In this document: positions 49,501-62,160 of the stretch, piece by piece | How the letters are laid out: every line of letters begins with the position of its first letter | Position numbering within the stretch: position 1 is the first letter of the stretch | From: Cylicocyclus nassatus | Taxonomy: Eukaryota > Nematoda > Chromadorea > Rhabditida > Strongylidae | Direction of reading: 5' to 3' | Assembly: GCA_958299035.1 (NCBI GenBank) | Contig: CATQJL010000001.1 | Coordinates: 77,335,594-77,399,593, forward strand | DNA length: 64,000 nt | The notes under the pieces: model-generated | Told to the model about the DNA's origin: nothing | What the model saw: the letters and a program-made list of their open reading frames with translations, nothing else | The model's database searches: none | Made by a program: the position numbers and the translations under genes

Positions 49501-50567
49501 TTGACACTCGCCCGTACGCCTTGACATCCGCTCGTAGGCCTTGACACTCGCTCGTAGGCCTTGACACTCGCTCGTAGGCCTTGACACTCGCTCGTAGGCC
49601 TTGACACTCGCTCGTAGGCCTTGACACTCGCTCGTAGGCCTTGACACTCGCTCGTAGGCCTTGACACTCGCTCGTAGGCCTTGACACTCGCTCGTAGGCC
49701 TTGACACTCATTCGTAGGCCTTGACACTCATTCGTAGGCCTTGACACTCATTCGTAGGCCTTGACACTCGCCCGTAGGCCTTGACACTCGCTCGTAGGCC
49801 TTGACACTCGCCCGTAGGCCTTGACACTCGCTCGTAGGCCTTGACACTCGCTCGTAGGCCTTGACACTCGCCCGTACGCCTTGACACTCGCTCGTAGGCC
49901 TTGACACTCGCTCGTAGGCCTTGACACTCGCCCGTACGCCTTGATACTCATCCGTAGGCCTTGACACTCGCTCGTAGGCCTTGACACTCGCCCGTACGCC
50001 TTGACACTCGCTCGTAGGCCTTGACACTCGCTCGTAGGCCTTGACACTCGCTCGTAGGCCTTGACACTCGCTCGTAGGCCTTGACACTCGCTCGTAGGCC
50101 TTGGCACTCGCTCGTAGGCCTTGACACTCATTCGTAGGCCTTGACACTCATTCGTAGGCCTTGACACTCATTCGTAGGCCTTGACACTCGCCCGTAGGCC
50201 TTGACACTCGCTCGTAGGCCTTGACACTCGCCCGTAGGCCTTGACACTCGCTCGTAGGCCTTGACACTCGCTCGTAGGCCTTGACACTCGCTCGTAGGCC
50301 TTGACACTCGCCCGTACGCCTTGACATCCGCTCGTAGGCCTTGACACTCGCTCGTAGGCCTTGACACTCGCTCGTAGGCCTTGACACTCGCTCGTAGGCC
50401 TTGACACTCGCTCGTAGGCCTTGACACTCGCTCGTAGGCCTTGACACTCGCTCGTAGGCCTTGACACTCGCTCGTAGGCCTTGACACTCACTCGTAGGCC
50501 TTGACACTCGCTCGTAGGCCTTGACACTCATTCGTAGGCCTTGACACTCATTCGTAGGCCTTGACAC
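49501..50567. repeat. 800-bp repeat step marked by a TTGACATCCG monomer
   Basis: A monomer with the P11/P12 pair changed from CT to TC (TTGACATCCG, after a P1-C start) is at 49521 and 50321, 800 bp apart. The surrounding order of P16-C and P14-A/P15-T monomers is similar on both sides but not fully collinear. A P9-T monomer at 49941 (TTGATACTCATCCG) has its counterpart without P9 T at 50701, 760 bp later. Confidence 0.7.
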
Positions 50568-51320
50568 TCATTCGTAGGCCTTGACACTCGCTCGTAGGCC
50601 TTGACACTCGCTCGTAGGCCTTGACACTCGCCCGTACGCCTTGACACTCGCTCGTAGGCCTTGACACTCGCTCGTAGGCCTTGACACTCGCCCGTACGCC
50701 TTGACACTCATCCGTAGGCCTTGACACTCGCTCGTAGGCCTTGACACTCGCCCGTACGCCTTGACACTCGCTCGTAGGCCTTGACACTCGCTCGTAGGCC
50801 TTGACACTCGCTCGTAGGCCTTGACACTCGCTCGTAGGCCTTGACACTCGCTCGTAGGCCTTGACACTCATTCGTAGGCCTTGACACCCATTCGTAGGCC
50901 TTGACACTCATTCGTAGGCCTTGACACTCGCCCGTAGGCCTTGACACTCGCTCGTAGGCCTTGACGCTCGCCCGTAGGCCTTGACACTCGCTCGTAGGCC
51001 TTGACACTCGCTCGTAGGCCTTGACACTCGCTCGTAGGCCTTGACACTCGCTCGTAGGCCTTGACACTCGCTCGTAGGCCTTGACACTCGCCCGTACGCC
51101 TTGACACTCGCTCGTAGGCCTTGACACTCGCTCGTAGGCCTTGACACTCGCTCGTAGGCCTTGACACTCGCTCGTAGGCCTTGACATTCGCTCGTAGGCC
51201 TTGACACTCGCTCGTAGGCCTTGACACTCGCTCGTAGGCCTTGACACTCGCTCGTAGGCCTTAACACTCACTCGTAGGCCTTGACACTCGCTCGTAGGCC
51301 TTGACACTCATTCGTAGGCC

Positions 51321-52347
51321 TTGACACTCGCCCGTAGGCCTTGACACTCGCCCGTAGGCCTTGACACTCGCTCGTAGGACTTGACACTCATTCGTAGGCC
51401 TTGACACTCGCTCGTAGGCCTTGACACTCACTCGTAGGCCTTGACACTCACTCGTAGGCCTTGACACTCGCTCGTATGCCTTGACACTCATTCGTAGGGT
51501 TTGACACTCATCCGTAGGCCTTGACACTCGCTCGTAGGCCTTGACACTCGCCCGTACGCCTTGACACTCACTCGTAGGCCTTGACACTCGCTCGTAGGCC
51601 TTGACACTCGCTCGTAGGCCTTGACACTCGCTCGTAGGCCTTGACACTCATTCGTAGGCCTTGACACTCATTCGTAGGCCTTGACACTCATTCGTAGGCC
51701 TTGACACTCGCCCGTAGGCCTTGACACTCGCTCGTAGGCCTTGACACTCGCCCGTAGGCCTTGACACTCGCTCGTAGGCCTTGACACTCGCTCGTAGGCC
51801 TTGACACTCGCTCGTAGGCCTTGACACTCGCTCGTAGGCCTTGACACTCGCTCGTAGGCCTTGACACTCGCTCGTATGCCTTGACACTCATTCGTAGGGT
51901 TTGACACTCATCCGTAGGCCTTGACACTCGCTCGTAGGCCTTGACACTCGCTCGTAGGCCTTGACACTCATTCGTAGGCCTTGACACTCATTCGTAGGCC
52001 TTGACACTCATTCGTAGGCCTTGACACTCGCCCGTAGGCCTTGACACTCGCCCGTAGGCCTTGACACTCGCTCGTAGGACTTGACACTCATTCGTAGGCC
52101 TTGACACTCGCTCGTAGGCCTTGACACTCACTCGTAGGCCTTGACACTCACTCGTAGGCCTTGACACTCGCTCGTATGCCTTGACACTCATTCGTAGGGT
52201 TTGACACTCATCCGTAGGCCTTGACACTCGCTCGTAGGCCTTGACACTCGCCCGTACGCCTTGACACTCGCTCGTAGGCCTTGACACTCGCTCGTAGGCC
52301 TTGACACTCGCTCGTAGGCCTTGACACTCGCTCGTAGGCCTTGACAC
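51321..52347. repeat. 700-bp repeat marked by CGTATGCC and GGGTTT junctions
   Basis: The run of two P16-C monomers followed by a P3-A monomer starts at 51321 and 52021. The CTCGTATGCC junction is at 51471, 51871 and 52171, each time followed by a P14-A/P15-T monomer and then a GGGTTTGACA monomer. The middle copy, at 51871, lacks the preceding run, so part of the unit was copied alone. Confidence 0.8.
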
Positions 52348-52367
52348 TCATTCGTAGGCCTTGACAC

Positions 52368-53482
52368 TCATTCGTAGGCCTTGACACTCATTCGTAGGCC
52401 TTGACACTCGCCCGTAGGCCTTGACACTCGCTCGTAGGCCTTGACACTCGCCCGTAGGCCTTGACACTCGCTCGTAGGCCTTGACACTCGCTCGTAGGCC
52501 TTGACACTCGCTCGTAGGCCTTGACACTCGCTCGTAGGCCTTGACACTCGCTCGTAGGCCTTGACACTCGCCCGTACGCCTTGACACTCGCTCGTAGGCC
52601 TTGACACTCGCTTGTAGGCCTTGACACTCGCTCGTAGGCCTTGACACTCGCTCGTAGGCCTTGACACTCATTCGTAGGCCTTGACACTCGCCCGTAGGCC
52701 TTGACACTCGCTCGTAGGCCTTGACACTCGCCCGTAGGCCTTGACACTCGCCCTTAGGCCTTGACACTCGCTCGTAGGCCTTGACACTCGCTCGTAGGCC
52801 TTGACACTCGCTCGTAGGCCTTGACACTCGCTCGTAGGCCTTGACACTCATTCGTAGGCCTTGACACTCATTCGTAGGCCTTGACACTCATTCGTAGGCC
52901 TTGACACTCATTCGTAGGCCTTGACACTCATTCGTAGGCCTTGACACTCATTCGTAGGCCTTGACACTCATTCGTAGGCCTTGACACTCATTCGTAGGCC
53001 TTGACACTCGCCCGTAGGCCTTGACACTCGCTCGTAGGCCTTGACACTCGCCCGTAGGCCTTGACACTCGCTCGTAGGCCTTGACACTCGCTCGTAGGCC
53101 TTGACACTCGCTCGTAGGCCTTGACACTCGCTCGTAGGCCTTGACACTCGCTCGTAGGCCTTGACACTCGCCCGTACGCCTTGACACTCGCTCGTAGGCC
53201 TTGACACTCGCTTGTAGGCCTTGACACTCGCTCGTAGGCCTTGACACTCGCTCGTTTGACACTCATTCGTAGGCCTTGACACTCGCCCGTAGGCCTTGAC
53301 ACTCGCTCGTAGGCCTTGACACTCGCCCGTAGGCCTTGACACTCGCCCTTAGGCCTTGACACTCGCTCGTAGGCCTTGACACTCGCTCGTAGGCCTTGAC
53401 ACTCGCTCGTAGGCCTTGACACTCGCTCGTAGGCCTTGACACTCATTCGTAGGCCTTGACACTCATTCGTAGGCCTTGACAC
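52368..53482. repeat. 600-bp duplication; second copy has a 5-bp deletion
   Basis: The CGCTTGTAGG junction is at 52609 and 53209 (600 bp). The P16-C/P18-T monomer ending CCCTTA is at 52751 and 53346 (595 bp). The 5-bp difference is explained by the fused unit at 53237-53271. A run of eight P14-A/P15-T monomers at 52841-53000 separates the copies; such a run is seen nowhere else in the window. Confidence 0.82.
53237..53271. repeat. 35-bp fused pair of monomers (5-bp deletion)
   Basis: Two monomers are joined as CTCGT-TTGACA where CTCGTAGGCCTTGACA is expected, so AGGCC is lost between 53255 and 53256. The paralogue 600 bp upstream is intact. This is the only such junction in the window, and it shifts the register used for the next 5,000 bp. 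Confidence 0.88.
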
Positions 53483-56400
53483 TCATTCGTAGGCCTTGAC
53501 ACTCGCCCGTAGGCCTTGACACTCGCCCGTAGGCCTTGACACTCGCTCGTAGGCCTTGACACTCATTCGTAGGCCTTGACACTCATTCGTAGGCCTTGAC
53601 ACTCATTCGTAGGCCTTGACACTCATTCGTAGGCCTTGACACTCGCTCGTAGGCCTTGACACTCGCTCGTAGGCCTTGACACTCGCCCGTACGCCTTGAC
53701 ACTCATCCGTAGGCCTTGACACTCGCTCGTAGGCCTTGACACTCGCCCGTAGGCCTTGACACTCGCTCGTAGGCCTTGACACTCATTCGTAGGCCTTGAC
53801 ACTCATTCGTAGGCCTTGACACTCGCTCGTAGGCCTTGACACTCGCTCGTAGGCCTTGACACTCGCCCGTACGCCTTGACACTCACTCGTAGGCCTTGAC
53901 ACTCGCCCGTAGGCCTTGACACTCGCTCGTAGGCCTTGACACTCGCCCGTAGGCCTTGACACTCGCTCGTAGGCCTTGACACTCGCTCGTAGGCCTTGAC
54001 ACTCGCTCGTAGGCCTTGACACTCGCTCGTAGGCCTTGACACTCGCCCGTACGCCTTGACACTCGCTCGTAGGCCTTGACACTCGCTCGTAGGCCTTGAC
54101 ACTCGCCCGTACGCCTTGACACTCGCTCGTAGGCCTTGACACTCGCTCGTAGGCCTTGACACTCGCTCGTAGGCCTTGACACTCGCTCGTAGGCCTTGAC
54201 ACTCGCTCGTAGGCCTTGACACTCGCCCGTAGGCCTTGACACTCGCTCGTAGGCCTTGACACTCGCCCGTAGGCCTTGACACTCGCTCGTAGGCCTTGAC
54301 ACTCGCTCGTAGGCCTTGACACTCGCTCGTAGGCCTTGACACTCGCTCGTAGGCCTTGACACTCGCTCGTAGGCCTTGACACTCGCTCGTAGGCCTTGAC
54401 ACTCATTCGTAGGCCTTGACACTCATTCGTAGGCCTTGACACTCATTCGTAGGCCTTGACACTCGCCCGTAGGCCTTGACACTCGCCCGTAGGCCTTGAC
54501 ACTCGCTCGTAGGACTTGACACTCATTCGTAGGCCTTGACACTCGCTCGTAGGCCTTGACACTCACTCGTAGGCCTTGACACTCACTCGTAGGCCTTGAC
54601 ACTCGCCCGTAGGCCTTGACACTCGCTCGTAGGCCTTGACACTCGCTCGTAGGCCTTGACACTCGCTCGTAGGCCTTGACACTCGCTCGTAGGCCTTGAC
54701 ACTCGCTCGTAGGCCTTGACACTCGCTCGTAGGCCTTGACACTCATTCGTAGGCCTTGACACTCATTCGTAGGCCTTGACACTCATTCGTAGGCCTTGAC
54801 ACTCATTCGTAGGCCTTGACACTCGACCGTAGGCCTTGACACTCGCCCGTAGGTTTTGACACTCGCTCGTAGGCCTTGACACTCGCCCGTAGGCCTTGAC
54901 ACTCGCTCGTAGGCCTTGACACTCGCTCGTAGGCCTTGACACTCGCTCGTAGGCGTTGACACTCGCTCGTAGGCCTTGACACTCGCTCGTAGGCCTTGAC
55001 ACTCGCTCGTAGGCCTTGACACTCACTCGTAGGCCTTGACACTCGCTCGTAGGCCTTGACACTCATTCGTAGGCCTTGACACTCATTCGTAGGCCTTGAC
55101 ACTCATTCGTAGGCCTTGACACTCGCTCGTAGGCCTTGACACTCGCTCGTAGGCCTTGACACTCATTCGTAGGCCTTGACACTCGCCCGTAGGCCTTGAC
55201 ACTCACTCGTAGGCCTTGACACTCGCTCGTAGGCCTTGACACTCGCCCGTAGGCCTTGACACTCGCTCGTAGGCCTTGACACTCGCCCGTACGCCTTGAC
55301 ACTCGCTCGTAGGCCTTGACACTCGCTCGTAGGCCTTGACACTCGCTCGTAGGCCTTGACACTCGCTCGTAGGCCTTGACACTCGCTCGTAGGCCTTGAC
55401 ACTCATTCGTAGGCCTTGACACTCATTCGTAGGCCTTGACACTCATTCGTAGGCCTTGACACTCGCCCGTAGGCCTTGACACTCGCTCGTAGGCCTTGAC
55501 ACTCGCCCGTAGGCCTTGACACTCGCTCGTAGGCCTTGACACTCGCCCGTACGCCTTGACACTCGCTCGTAGGCCTTGACACTCGCTCGTAGGCCTTGAC
55601 ACTCGCTCGTAGGCCTTGACACTCGCTCGTAGGCCTTGACACTCGCTCGTAGGCCTTGACACTCGCTCGTAGGCCTTGACACTCGCTCGTAGGCCTTGAC
55701 ACTCATTCGTAGGCCTTGACACTCATTCGTAGGCCTTGACACTCATTCGTAGGCCTTGACACTCATTCGTAGGCCTTGACACTCGCTCGTAGGCCTTGAC
55801 ACTCGCTCGTAGGCCTTGACACTCGCTCGTAGGCCTTGACACTCGCTCGTAGGCCTTGACACTCGCTCGTAGGCCTTGACACTCATTCGTAGGCCTTGAC
55901 ACTCATTCGTAGGCCTTGACACTCATTCGTAGGCCTTGACACTCATTCGTAGGCCTTGACACTCGCTCGTAGGCCTTGACACTCGCTCGTAGGCCTTGAC
56001 ACTCGCTCGTAGGCCTTGACACTCGCCCGTACGCCTTGACACTCGCTCGTAGGCCTTGACACTCGCTCGTAGGCCTTGACACTCGCCCGTACGCCTTGAC
56101 ACTCATCCGTAGGCCTTGACACTCGCTCGTAGGCCTTGACACTCGCCCGTAGGCCTTGACACTCGCTCGTAGGCCTTGACACTCATTCGTAGGCCTTGAC
56201 ACTCATTCGTAGGCCTTGACACTCGCTCGTAGGCCTTGACACTCGCTCGTAGGCCTTGACACTCGCCCGTACGCCTTGACACTCACTCGTAGGCCTTGAC
56301 ACTCGCCCGTAGGCCTTGACACTCGCTCGTAGGCCTTGACACTCGCCCGTAGGCCTTGACACTCGCTCGTAGGTCTTGACACTCGCTCGTAGGCCTTGAC

Positions 56401-58271
56401 ACTCGCTCGTAGGCCTTGACACTCGCTCGTAGGCCTTGACACTCGCCCGTACGCCTTGACACTCATCCGTAGGCCTTGACACTCGCTCGTAGGCCTTGAC
56501 ACTCGCCCGTACGCCTTGACACTCGCTCGTAGGCCTTGACACTCGCTCGTAGGCCTTGACACTCGCTCGTAGGCCTTGACACTCGCTCGTAGGCCTTGAC
56601 ACTCGCTCGTAGGCCTTGACACTCATTCGTAGGCCTTGACACTCATTCGTAGGCCTTGACACTCATTCGTAGGCCTTGACACTCGCCCGTAGGCCTTGAC
56701 ACTCGCTCGTAGGCCTTGACACTCGCCCGTAGGCCTTGACACTCGCTCGTAGGCCTTGACACTCGCTCGTAGGCCTTGACACTCGCTCGTAGGCCTTGAC
56801 ACTCGCTCGTAGTCCTTGACACTCGCTCGTAGGCCTTGACACTCGCTCGTAGGCCTTGACACTCATTCGTAGGCCTTGACACTCATTCGTAGGCCTTGAC
56901 ACTCATTCGTAGGCCTTGACACTCGCCCGTAGGCCTTGACACTCGCCCGTAGGCCTTGACACTCGCTCGTAGGACTTGACACTCATTCGTAGGCCTTGAC
57001 ACTCGCTCGTAGGCCTTGACACTCACTCGTAGGCCTTGACACTCACTCGTAGGCCTTGACACTCGCTCGTAGGCCTTGACACTCATTCGTAGGCCTTGAC
57101 ACTCGCCCGTAGGCCTTGACACTCGCTCGTAGGACTTGACACTCATTCGTAGGCCTTGACACTCGCCCGTAGGCCTTGACACTCGCTCGTAGGACTTGAC
57201 ACTCATTCGTAGGCCTTGACACTCGCTCGTAGGCCTTGACACTCACTCGTAGGCCTTGACACTCACTCGTAGGCCTTGACACTCGCTCGTAGGCCTTGAC
57301 ACTCATTCGTAGGCCTTGACACTCATCCGTAGGCCTTGACACTCATTCGTAGGCCTTGACACTCATTCGTAGGCCTTGACACTCATTCGTAGGCCTTGAC
57401 ACTCGCTCGTAGGCCTTGACACTCGCTCGTAGGCCTTGACACTCGCTCGTAGGCCTTGACACTCGCCCGTACGCCTTGACACTCGCTCGTAGGCCTTGAC
57501 ACTCGCTCGTAGGCCTTGACACTCGCCCGTACGCCTTGACACTCGCCCGTAGGCCTTGACACTCGCTCGTAGGCCTTGACACTCGCCCGTAGGCCTTGAC
57601 ACTCGCTCGTAGGCCTTGACACTCATTCGTAGGCCTTGACACTCGCTCGTAGGCCTTGACACTCGCTCGTAGGCCTTGACACTCGCTCGTAGGCCTTGAC
57701 ACTCGCCCGTACGCCTTGACACTCACTCGTAGGCCTTGACACTCGCCCGTAGGCCTTGACACTCGCTCGTAGGCCTTGACACTCGCCCGTAGGCCTTGAC
57801 ACTCGCTCTTAGGCCTTGACACTCGCTCGTAGGCCTTGACACTCGCTCGTAGGCCTTGACACTCGCTCGTAGGCTTTGACACTCACTCGTAGGCCTTGAC
57901 ACTCGCTCGTAGGCCTTGACACTCGCTCGTAGGCCTTGACACTCACTCTTAGGCCTTGACACTCGCTCGTAGGCCTTGACACTCGCTCGTAGGCCTTGAC
58001 ACTCATTCGTAGGCCTTGACACTCACTCGTAGGCCTTGACACTCACTCGTAGGCCTTGACACTCACTCGTAGGCTTTGACACTGACTCGTAGGCCTTGAC
58101 ACTCGCTCGTAGGCCTTGACACTCATTCGTAGGCCTTGACACTCACTCGTAGGCCTTGACACTCACTCGTAGGCCTTGACACTCGCTCGTAGGCCTTGAC
58201 ACTCGCTCGTAGGCCTTGACACTCGCTCGTAGGCCTTGACACTCACCCGTAGGCCTTGACACTCGCTCGTA

Positions 58272-58290
58272 GGCCTTGACACTCGCTCTA
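58272..58290. repeat. 19-bp monomer (CTCTAGG junction), first of four copies
   Basis: The unit ends CGCTCTA where CGCTCGTA is normal, a 1-bp loss. The same unit is found at 60331-60349, 60970-60988 and 63529-63547. Each copy is followed one monomer later by a P18-T unit (CTCTTA), so the copies descend from one event. The copies after 60,970 and 63,529 also carry P4 T in the next monomer, which pairs those two as closest relatives. Confidence 0.87.
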
Positions 58291-61175
58291 GGCCTTGACA
58301 CTCGCTCGTAGGCCTTGACACTCGCTCTTAGGCCTTGACACTCGCTCGTAGGCCTTGACACTCGCTCGTAGGCCTTGACACTCGCTCGTAGGCTTTGACA
58401 CTCACTCGTAGGCCTTGACACTCGCTCGTAGGCCTTGACACTCGCTCGTAGGCCTTGACACTCACTCTTAGGCCTTGACACTCGCTCGTAGGCCTTGACA
58501 CTCGCTCGTAGGCCTTGACACTCACTCGTAAGCCTTGACACTCGCTCGTAGGCCTTGACACTCGCTCGTAGGCCTTGACACTCGCTCGTAGGCCTTGACA
58601 CTCGCTCGTAGGCCTTGACACTCGCTCGTAGGCCTTGACACTCGCTCGTAGGCCTTGACACTCACTCGTAGGCCTTGACATTCACTCGTAAGCCTTGACA
58701 CTCGCTCGTAGGCCTTGACACTCACTCGTAGGCCTTGACACTCACTCGTAGGCCTTGACACTCGCTCGTAGGCCTTGACACTCACTCGTAGGCCTTGACA
58801 CTCACTCGTAGGCCTTGACACTCGCTCGTAGGCCTTGACACTCGCTCGTAGGCCTTGACACTCACTCGTAGGCCTTGACACTCGCTCGTAGGCCTTGACA
58901 CTCGCTCGTAGGCCTTGACACTCACTCGTAAGCCTTGACACTCGCTCGTAGGCCTTGACACTCGCTCGTAGGCCTTGACACTCACTCGTAAGCCTTGACA
59001 CTCGCTCGTAGGCCTTGACACTCGCTCGTAGGCCTTGACACTCGCTCGTAGGCTTTGACACTCGCTCGTAGGCCTTGACACTCGCTCGTAGGCCTTGACA
59101 CTCGCTCGTAGGCCTTGACAATCGCTCGTAGGCCTTGACACTCACTCGTAATCCTTGACACTCACTCGTAAGCCTTGACACTCGCTCGTAGGCCTTGACA
59201 CTCATTCGTAGGCCTTGACACTCATTCGTAGGCCTTGACACTCATTCGTAGGCCTTGACACTCACTCGTAGGCTTTGACACTCGCTCGTAGGCCTTGACA
59301 CTCGCTCGTAGGCCTTGACACTCGCTCGTAGGCTTTGACACTCACTCGTAGGCCTTGACACTCGCTCGTAGGCCTTGACACTCGCTCGTAGGCCTTGACA
59401 CTCACTCGTAGGCCTTGACACTCACTCGTAGGCCTTGACACTCACTCGTAGGCCTTGACACTCGCTCGTAGGCCTTGACACTCGCTCGTAGGCCTTGACA
59501 CTCGCTCGTAGGCCTTGACACTCATTCGTAGGCCTTGACACTCACTCGTAGGCCTTGACACTCACTCGTAGGCCTTGACACTCGCTCGTAGGCCTTGACA
59601 CTCGCTCGTAGGCTTTGACACTCGCTCGTAGGCCTTGACACTCGCTCGTAGGCCTTGACACTCGCTCGTAGGCCTTGACAATCGCTCGTAGGCCTTGACA
59701 CTCACTCGTAATCCTTGACACTCACTCGTAAGCCTTGACACTCGCTCGTAGGCCTTGACACTCATTCGTAGGCCTTGACACTCATTCGTAGGCCTTGACA
59801 CTCACTCGTAGGCTTTGACACTCGCTCGTAGGCCTTGACACTCGCTCGTAGGCCTTGACACTCGCTCGTAGGCTTTGACACTCACTCGTAGGCCTTGACA
59901 CTCGCTCGTAGGCCTTGACACTCGCTCGTAGGCCTTGACACTCACTCGTAGGCCTTGACACTCACTCGTAGGCCTTGACACTCACTCGTAGGCCTTGACA
60001 CTCGCTCGTAGGCCTTGACACTCGCTCGTAGGCCTTGACACTCGCTCGTAGGCCTTGACACTCATTCGTAGGCCTTGACACTCACTCGTAGGCCTTGACA
60101 CTCGCTCGTAGGCCTTGACACTCGCTCGTAGGCCTTGACACTCACCCGTAGGCCTTGACACTCGCTCGTAGGCCTTGACACTCATTCGTAGGCCTTGACA
60201 CTCACTCGTAGGCCTTGACACTCACTCGTAGGCCTTGACACTCGCTCGTAGGCCTTGACACTCGCTCGTAGGCCTTGACACTCGCTCGTAGGCCTTGACA
60301 CTCACCCGTAGGCCTTGACACTCGCTCGTAGGCCTTGACACTCGCTCTAGGCCTTGACACTCGCTCGTAGGCCTTGACACTCGCTCTTAGGCCTTGACAC
60401 TCGCTCGTAGGCCTTGACACTCGCTCGTAGGCCTTGACACTCGCTCGTAGGCTTTGACACTCACTCGTAGGCCTTGACACTCGCTCGTAGGCCTTGACAC
60501 TCGCTCGTAGGCCTTGACACTCGCTCGTAGGCTTTGACACTCACTCGTAGGCCTTGACACTCGCTCGTAGGCCTTGACACTCACTCGTAGGCCTTGACAC
60601 TCACTCGTAGGCCTTGACACTCACTCGTAGGCCTTGACACTCGCTCGTAGGCCTTGACACTCGCTCGTAGGCCTTGACACTCGCTCGTAGGCCTTGACAC
60701 TCATTCGTAGGCCTTGACACTCACTCGTAGGCCTTGACACTCACTCGTAGGCCTTGACACTCACTCGTAGGCTTTGACACTGACTCGTAGGCCTTGACAC
60801 TCGCTCGTAGGCCTTGACACTCATTCGTAGGCCTTGACACTCACTCGTAGGCCTTGACACTCACTCGTAGGCCTTGACACTCGCTCGTAGGCCTTGACAC
60901 TCGCTCGTAGGCCTTGACACTCGCTCGTAGGCCTTGACACTCACCCGTAGGCCTTGACACTCGCTCGTAGGCCTTGACACTCGCTCTAGGCTTTGACACT
61001 CGCTCGTAGGCCTTGACACTCGCTCTTAGGCCTTGACACTCGCTCGTAGGCCTTGACACTCGCTCGTAGGCCTTGACACTCACTCGTAGGCCTTGACACT
61101 CACTCGTAGGCCTTGACACTCGCTCGTAGGCCTTGACACTCGCTCGTAGGCCTTGACACTCGCTCGTAGGCCTTG

Positions 61176-61201
61176 AAGCAGTGGTATCAACGCAGAGTAC
61201 T
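61176..61201 (+). other. Synthetic SMART-type PCR adapter, copy 2 (26 bases, contamination)
   Basis: This is base-for-base the same 26-base oligonucleotide as at 33718, in the same orientation. The left monomer is broken after GGCCTTG (61169-61175), and the right side resumes with ACTCGTA (61202-61208). The three parts add up to exactly 40 bp, so the adapter replaces 26 bases of satellite without moving the 20-bp register. In both copies the adapter's ligation end, with its terminal T, faces right, as for an untrimmed start of a read or amplicon. It should be masked. Minus-strand reading through it gives a short foreign peptide that is not biological. Confidence 0.97.
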
Positions 61202-61680
61202 ACTCGTAAGCCTTGACACTCGCTCGTAGGCCTTGACACTCGCTCGTAGGCCTTGACACTCGCTCGTAGGCCTTGACACTCGCTCGTAGGCCTTGACACT
61301 CGCTCGTAGGCCTTGACACTCACTCGTAGGCTTTGACACTCACTCGTAGGCCTTGACACTCGCTCGTAGGCCTTGACACTCGCTCGTAGGCCTTGACACT
61401 CACTCGTAGGCCTTGACACTCACTCGTAAGCCTTGACACTCGCTCGTAGGCCTTGACACTCACTCGTAGGCCTTGACAATCGCTCGTAGGCCTTGACACT
61501 CACTCGTAATCCTTGACACTCACTCGTAAGCCTTGACACTCGCTCGTAGGCCTTGACACTCATTCGTAGGCCTTGACACTCATTCGTAGGCCTTGACACT
61601 CACTCGTAGGCTTTGACACTCGCTCGTAGGCCTTGACACTCGCTCGTAGGCCTTGACACTCGCTCGTAGGCCTTGACACT

Positions 61681-62160
61681 CATTCGTAGGCCTTGACACT
61701 CATCCGTAGGCCTTGACACTCGCTCGTAGGCCTTGACACTCGCCCGTACGCCTTGACACTCGCTCGTAGGCCTTGACACTCGCTCGTAGGCCTTGACACT
61801 CGCTCGTAGGCCTTGACACTCGCTCGTAGGCCTTGACACTCGCTCGTAGGCCTTGACACTCATTCGTAGGCCTTGACACTCGCTCGTAGGCCTTGACACT
61901 CGCCCGTAGGCCTTGACACTCGCCCGTAGGCCTTGACACTCGCCCGTAGGCCTTGACACTCGCTCGTAGGCCTTGACACTCGCTCGTAGGCCTTGACACT
62001 CGCTCGTAGGCCTTGACACTCGCTCGTAGGCCTTGACACTCATTCGTAGGCCTTGACACTCATTCGTAGGCCTTGACACTCATTCGTAGGCCTTGACACT
62101 CATTCGTAGGCCTTGACACTCGACCGTAGGCCTTGACACTCGCCCGTAGGCCTTGACACT
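61681..62160. repeat. Patch of mid-array subfamily monomers inside the right-end zone
   Basis: The run from 61681 (P14-A/P15-T, CATCCG, consensus, CGCCCGTACG, five consensus-like monomers, P14-A/P15-T) is the same as the run from 42961, 18,720 bp away. The later part has three successive P16-C monomers near 61909-61949, four P14-A/P15-T monomers near 62039-62099 and a CGACCG monomer near 62120. The CGACCG variant is otherwise seen only near 43911 and 54821. The surrounding monomers belong to the right-end zone. Confidence 0.8.

Larger units (their letters stand above)
42961..57800. repeat. Distinct monomer subfamily zone (P16-C, P1-C, P3-A, P14-A/P15-T/P16-C)
   Basis: Here CTCGCCCGTA (P16 C) becomes common, often followed by CGCCTTGACA (P1 C). 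CTCATCCGTA, GGACTTGACA (P3 A) and CTCCCCCGTA monomers also appear. The P1-A monomer, the hallmark of the left half, almost disappears. Landmarks of the left half (P17-T with double P14-A/P15-T, P9-A) are missing. Boundaries are approximate: the first CATCCG monomer is at about 42981, and the last CGCCCGTACG before the right zone is near 57710. This is a separately amplified subfamily within one continuous array. Confidence 0.82.

Noticed and set aside
43021..57720. CCCGTACG motifs as a regulatory operator
   Set aside because: CGTACG is simply the junction of a P16-C monomer with a P1-C monomer. It is inherited with the subfamily and has no gene nearby.
33718..61201. The two 26-base insertions as a novel mobile element or integration site
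   Set aside because: They match a well-known laboratory oligonucleotide exactly, have no target-site duplication, and replace satellite instead of adding to it.
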